Assembly: GCA_036897445.1 (NCBI GenBank)
Contig: JAYMTL010000200.1
Location: forward strand, 1 to 21,307
From: Pelargonium tetragonum
Lineage: Eukaryota > Streptophyta > Magnoliopsida > Geraniales > Geraniaceae
Length of the DNA: 21,307 nucleotides
Direction: 5' to 3'
Shown one piece after another: positions 19,741 to 21,307 of the stretch. The translations under genes and the position numbers were made by a program. The notes below the pieces were generated by a model that saw only the letters and a program-made list of their open reading frames with translations, had not been told where the DNA came from and did no database searches. The first letter of the stretch is position 1; each line of letters opens with the position of its first letter.

Positions 19741-20325
19741 TTCTCTTTATACCTAAAAGGGAGATTTACCTGGAAAGTCAACCTTACAACTCGATCCAAA
19801 AGTAGAAGAATTTTATTTCCTTCAATAGATTTTAAAATGGAGGATAACAAAGTTCCTATTTTGTTGTGGTTTCATTTCCTGTTAGAGTTTCTACTTTTAA
19901 CATCGGGTAAAGGAAGCGTTTTAAGTTAAACAAGCCCCTTAAAGAGATTTTTTTTCGAAGGCTATTTTATGTGTTTTCAACAAAAACTATAATTAATAAA
20001 GTATTCTGGTATAAATAAACACAAGACACAAAGTTACCTGTACCTTTACCGCGAGCTCAATACTCAAGGTGCTATGAAGCTAATATTCAAAGTATCTTCA
20101 TTTCATATTGTATAGTGGGCCGGGGTGGGGATACCTGTTAGTAATTCGGGCTCATTTCAGCATCAGCATAGGAGCTTAAGACTTGTAAGTATACATTTAC
20201 GAGTATCCCTTAATTATATGAAACTTGTAGTTATTTTACCCTTTACCTTGTCTCACGGACACCTAATTTAGCTTATTTATAAGTTTGTTTTTACTACTCT
20301 TTCTGTGTATCGACTACCCTCTTCG

Positions 20326-20343
20326 TATCTTATGTATCTTATG
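20326..20343 (+). repeat. 9-bp tandem duplication TATCTTATG x2
   Basis: Two perfect adjacent copies (20326-20334 and 20335-20343), a simple slippage-type duplication. Confidence 0.8.
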
Positions 20344-20389
20344 TTTGAACTTAGCGCCCCTTTCAACGACTTTCTCACCACAATTGATA

Positions 20390-20401
20390 AAGGGGTCCCT
20401 T
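20390..20401. repeat. Short inverted repeat AAGGG-GT-CCCTT
   Basis: Five-bp perfect arms lie around GT and contain GGGGTCCC (20392-20399). It is the only member of the texture-L palindrome family found to the right of the mosaic, and it supports the view that L-type DNA lies on both sides of the M and R blocks. Confidence 0.65.
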
Positions 20402-21307
20402 CTTTCTTATCGGTGGATTTACTAGAAATTAGAAAAAGAAATTTAAACCGGGCTAAAAAACCTAATACCTAGCATGTGCCTTAACAGGATACCCGCAAGG
20501 TTTCTCAAAAAAGGTTATCTCATACTTCTCTAGCCCTCTTCTCCGGTCTTTCCAAAGAGCGGGTTGATAAGTGCTTAATCGAAGCATTATACTAAAAGAG
20601 ACCTTAAAGCAAGAGTGTCCCCTTAATTTAGTGGAGATTCTAGGAGCTCTCTTAACTTTCAAAATTGTGTAACCTGTCCTTAATTAGTAAGGTTATACAC
20701 TATATATCAATAACTGATCTTACTCAAAGTTGTTTAGCTACTGGAGTCCTGAACGGGTATCTCGAGGATCCTCTCGGTTAAGGTCTAAGTCTAGAAACAA
20801 GGGGCTCTTCTGTACTATAATTACTCATTATTTTCTTTCTATCTAAGCTGTACTGTTGTTTTACCCTTAAGGAGAGAAACCTAACGTCCCCTGCGAACTA
20901 CTACTCTTGCTATAAACCCCCTGTTTTTTAGCTAACGTAGTAAAAGGGATCCGGGCTGTGTAAGTCTACACTAGAGAAAAGTAACAACACCCCGCTTATG
21001 TTCTAAAATACCTTTGATTTTAGTGGCATATATTGAGATTTTCCAGAGGGCCAAAAAATAGCATAGGATTCTCCTTAACAAGCAGCCGCGAGTATCCATC
21101 AGGGAAAAATGTTAATAAGATATTTAAGAAAGTTAACTGGAAACAGGGTAGAGCGCTTTTGAAAGCGTACAATAGCTCAAGAATAATAAGCCTTTAGTAA
21201 GGAACTCATGGATAAGTAAAGGTTAGGGCGGATTTCCATTATCTTACTTAAAAAGGAACTTTGTAAGCATATACAACTAAAGGGAATACCTTATCTTCCA
21301 TATTTAC

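Larger units (their letters stand above)
16968..19950. other. Gene-free A+C-rich region, texture R
   Basis: No gene is recognisable. In lines counted by hand C outnumbers G about two to one on this strand (for example around 19,561), unlike the G-rich mosaic to its left. Besides R-family copies B and C it holds other diverged phrases: CTACAAAAGCAAAAGT twice (19286, 19725), TACAAGG-TTCTAATC twice with one difference (17836, 19084) plus AGGTTCTAATC at 19160, and TTGGAAACAA-GGAA followed by AGAGCAA at 18896-18923 and 19666-19696. The impression is of many ancient duplicates decayed to scattered matches. Two overlapping frames on opposite strands (about 17,988-18,218 and 18,103-18,366) show no family resemblance. 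Confidence 0.65.
19951..21307. other. Gene-free A+T-rich region, texture L (right)
   Basis: The A+C bias of texture R fades after about 19,950, and features of the left flank return: GGGGTCCC (20392-20399) within AAGGG-GT-CCCTT, GGGGCGCT in inverted orientation (20353-20360), and AAAGGGATCC-type G runs (near 20,945). A perfect 9-bp tandem duplication, TATCTTATG x2, lies at 20326-20343. No gene, RNA or domain is recognisable; the longest frame (66 codons, minus strand, 20462-20662) matches nothing I know. The right boundary of this texture is outside the window. Confidence 0.55.

Noticed and set aside
19696-19929. 77-codon plus-strand frame beginning with ATG
   Set aside because: It includes a repeated word (19725-19740), ends in low-complexity sequence and matches no family I recognise.
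1-21307. Group II intron domain V or trans-spliced intron halves
   Set aside because: I searched by eye for the conserved domain V hairpin core and its GAAA-loop context on the plus strand and saw none. A covariance search would be more sensitive.
1-21307. Retroelements, viral remnants or DNA transposons
   Set aside because: No reverse transcriptase, integrase, capsid or transposase motif, no paired long terminal repeats and no convincing terminal inverted repeats with target duplications were seen.

Overview
This window looks like gene-free, repeat-built DNA from a large eukaryotic organelle genome. I think an expanded plant or green-algal mitochondrial (less likely plastid) genome is most probable. 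This is an inference, because nothing here can be tied to a named gene. I recognise no protein domain, tRNA, rRNA, group I/II intron core, plastid-derived gene fragment, transposase, reverse transcriptase, viral gene or CRISPR array on either strand. The longest reading frames (102 codons or fewer) are about what chance gives at this base composition. The stop codons, the lack of any ribosome-binding-site/ORF organisation and the A+T richness argue against a bacterial chromosome or plasmid. The many short repeats shared in both orientations resemble the intergenic DNA of bloated plant organelle genomes. An inert repeat-rich nuclear region cannot be excluded.

Three DNA textures can be told apart. 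Type L (1 to about 8,895, and again from about 19,950 to 21,307) is A+T-rich. It carries a family of small imperfect palindromes built on AAGGGG-NN-CCCCTT / GGGGWCCC, plus words such as GACTTTTTA, CCNGAAATTGACTAA, TGAACTCGT and GGGGCGCT. Type M (about 8,896 to 16,967) is less A+T-rich and is a patchwork of 9-25 bp words reused in both orientations. Its GC skew flips sharply: G-rich about 10,500-12,120, C-rich about 12,240-13,090, G-rich about 13,130-14,160, C-rich about 14,260-14,475, then G-rich to about 15,960. Type R (about 16,968 to 19,950) is A+C-rich on the given strand and contains its own diverged repeats.

The most concrete discovery is a diverged dispersed element of about 240 bp. 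It has matching ends and matching internal landmarks at 15,987-16,265 and 16,970-17,244, a copy lengthened by about 60 bp at 18,200-18,533, and a shortened copy at 9,081-9,283. Two of these sit as islands inside type M. Because type L lies on both sides, the roughly 11 kb of M plus R may be a block joined into L-type DNA by recombination. No genes work together here. The value of the window lies in its repeat architecture.
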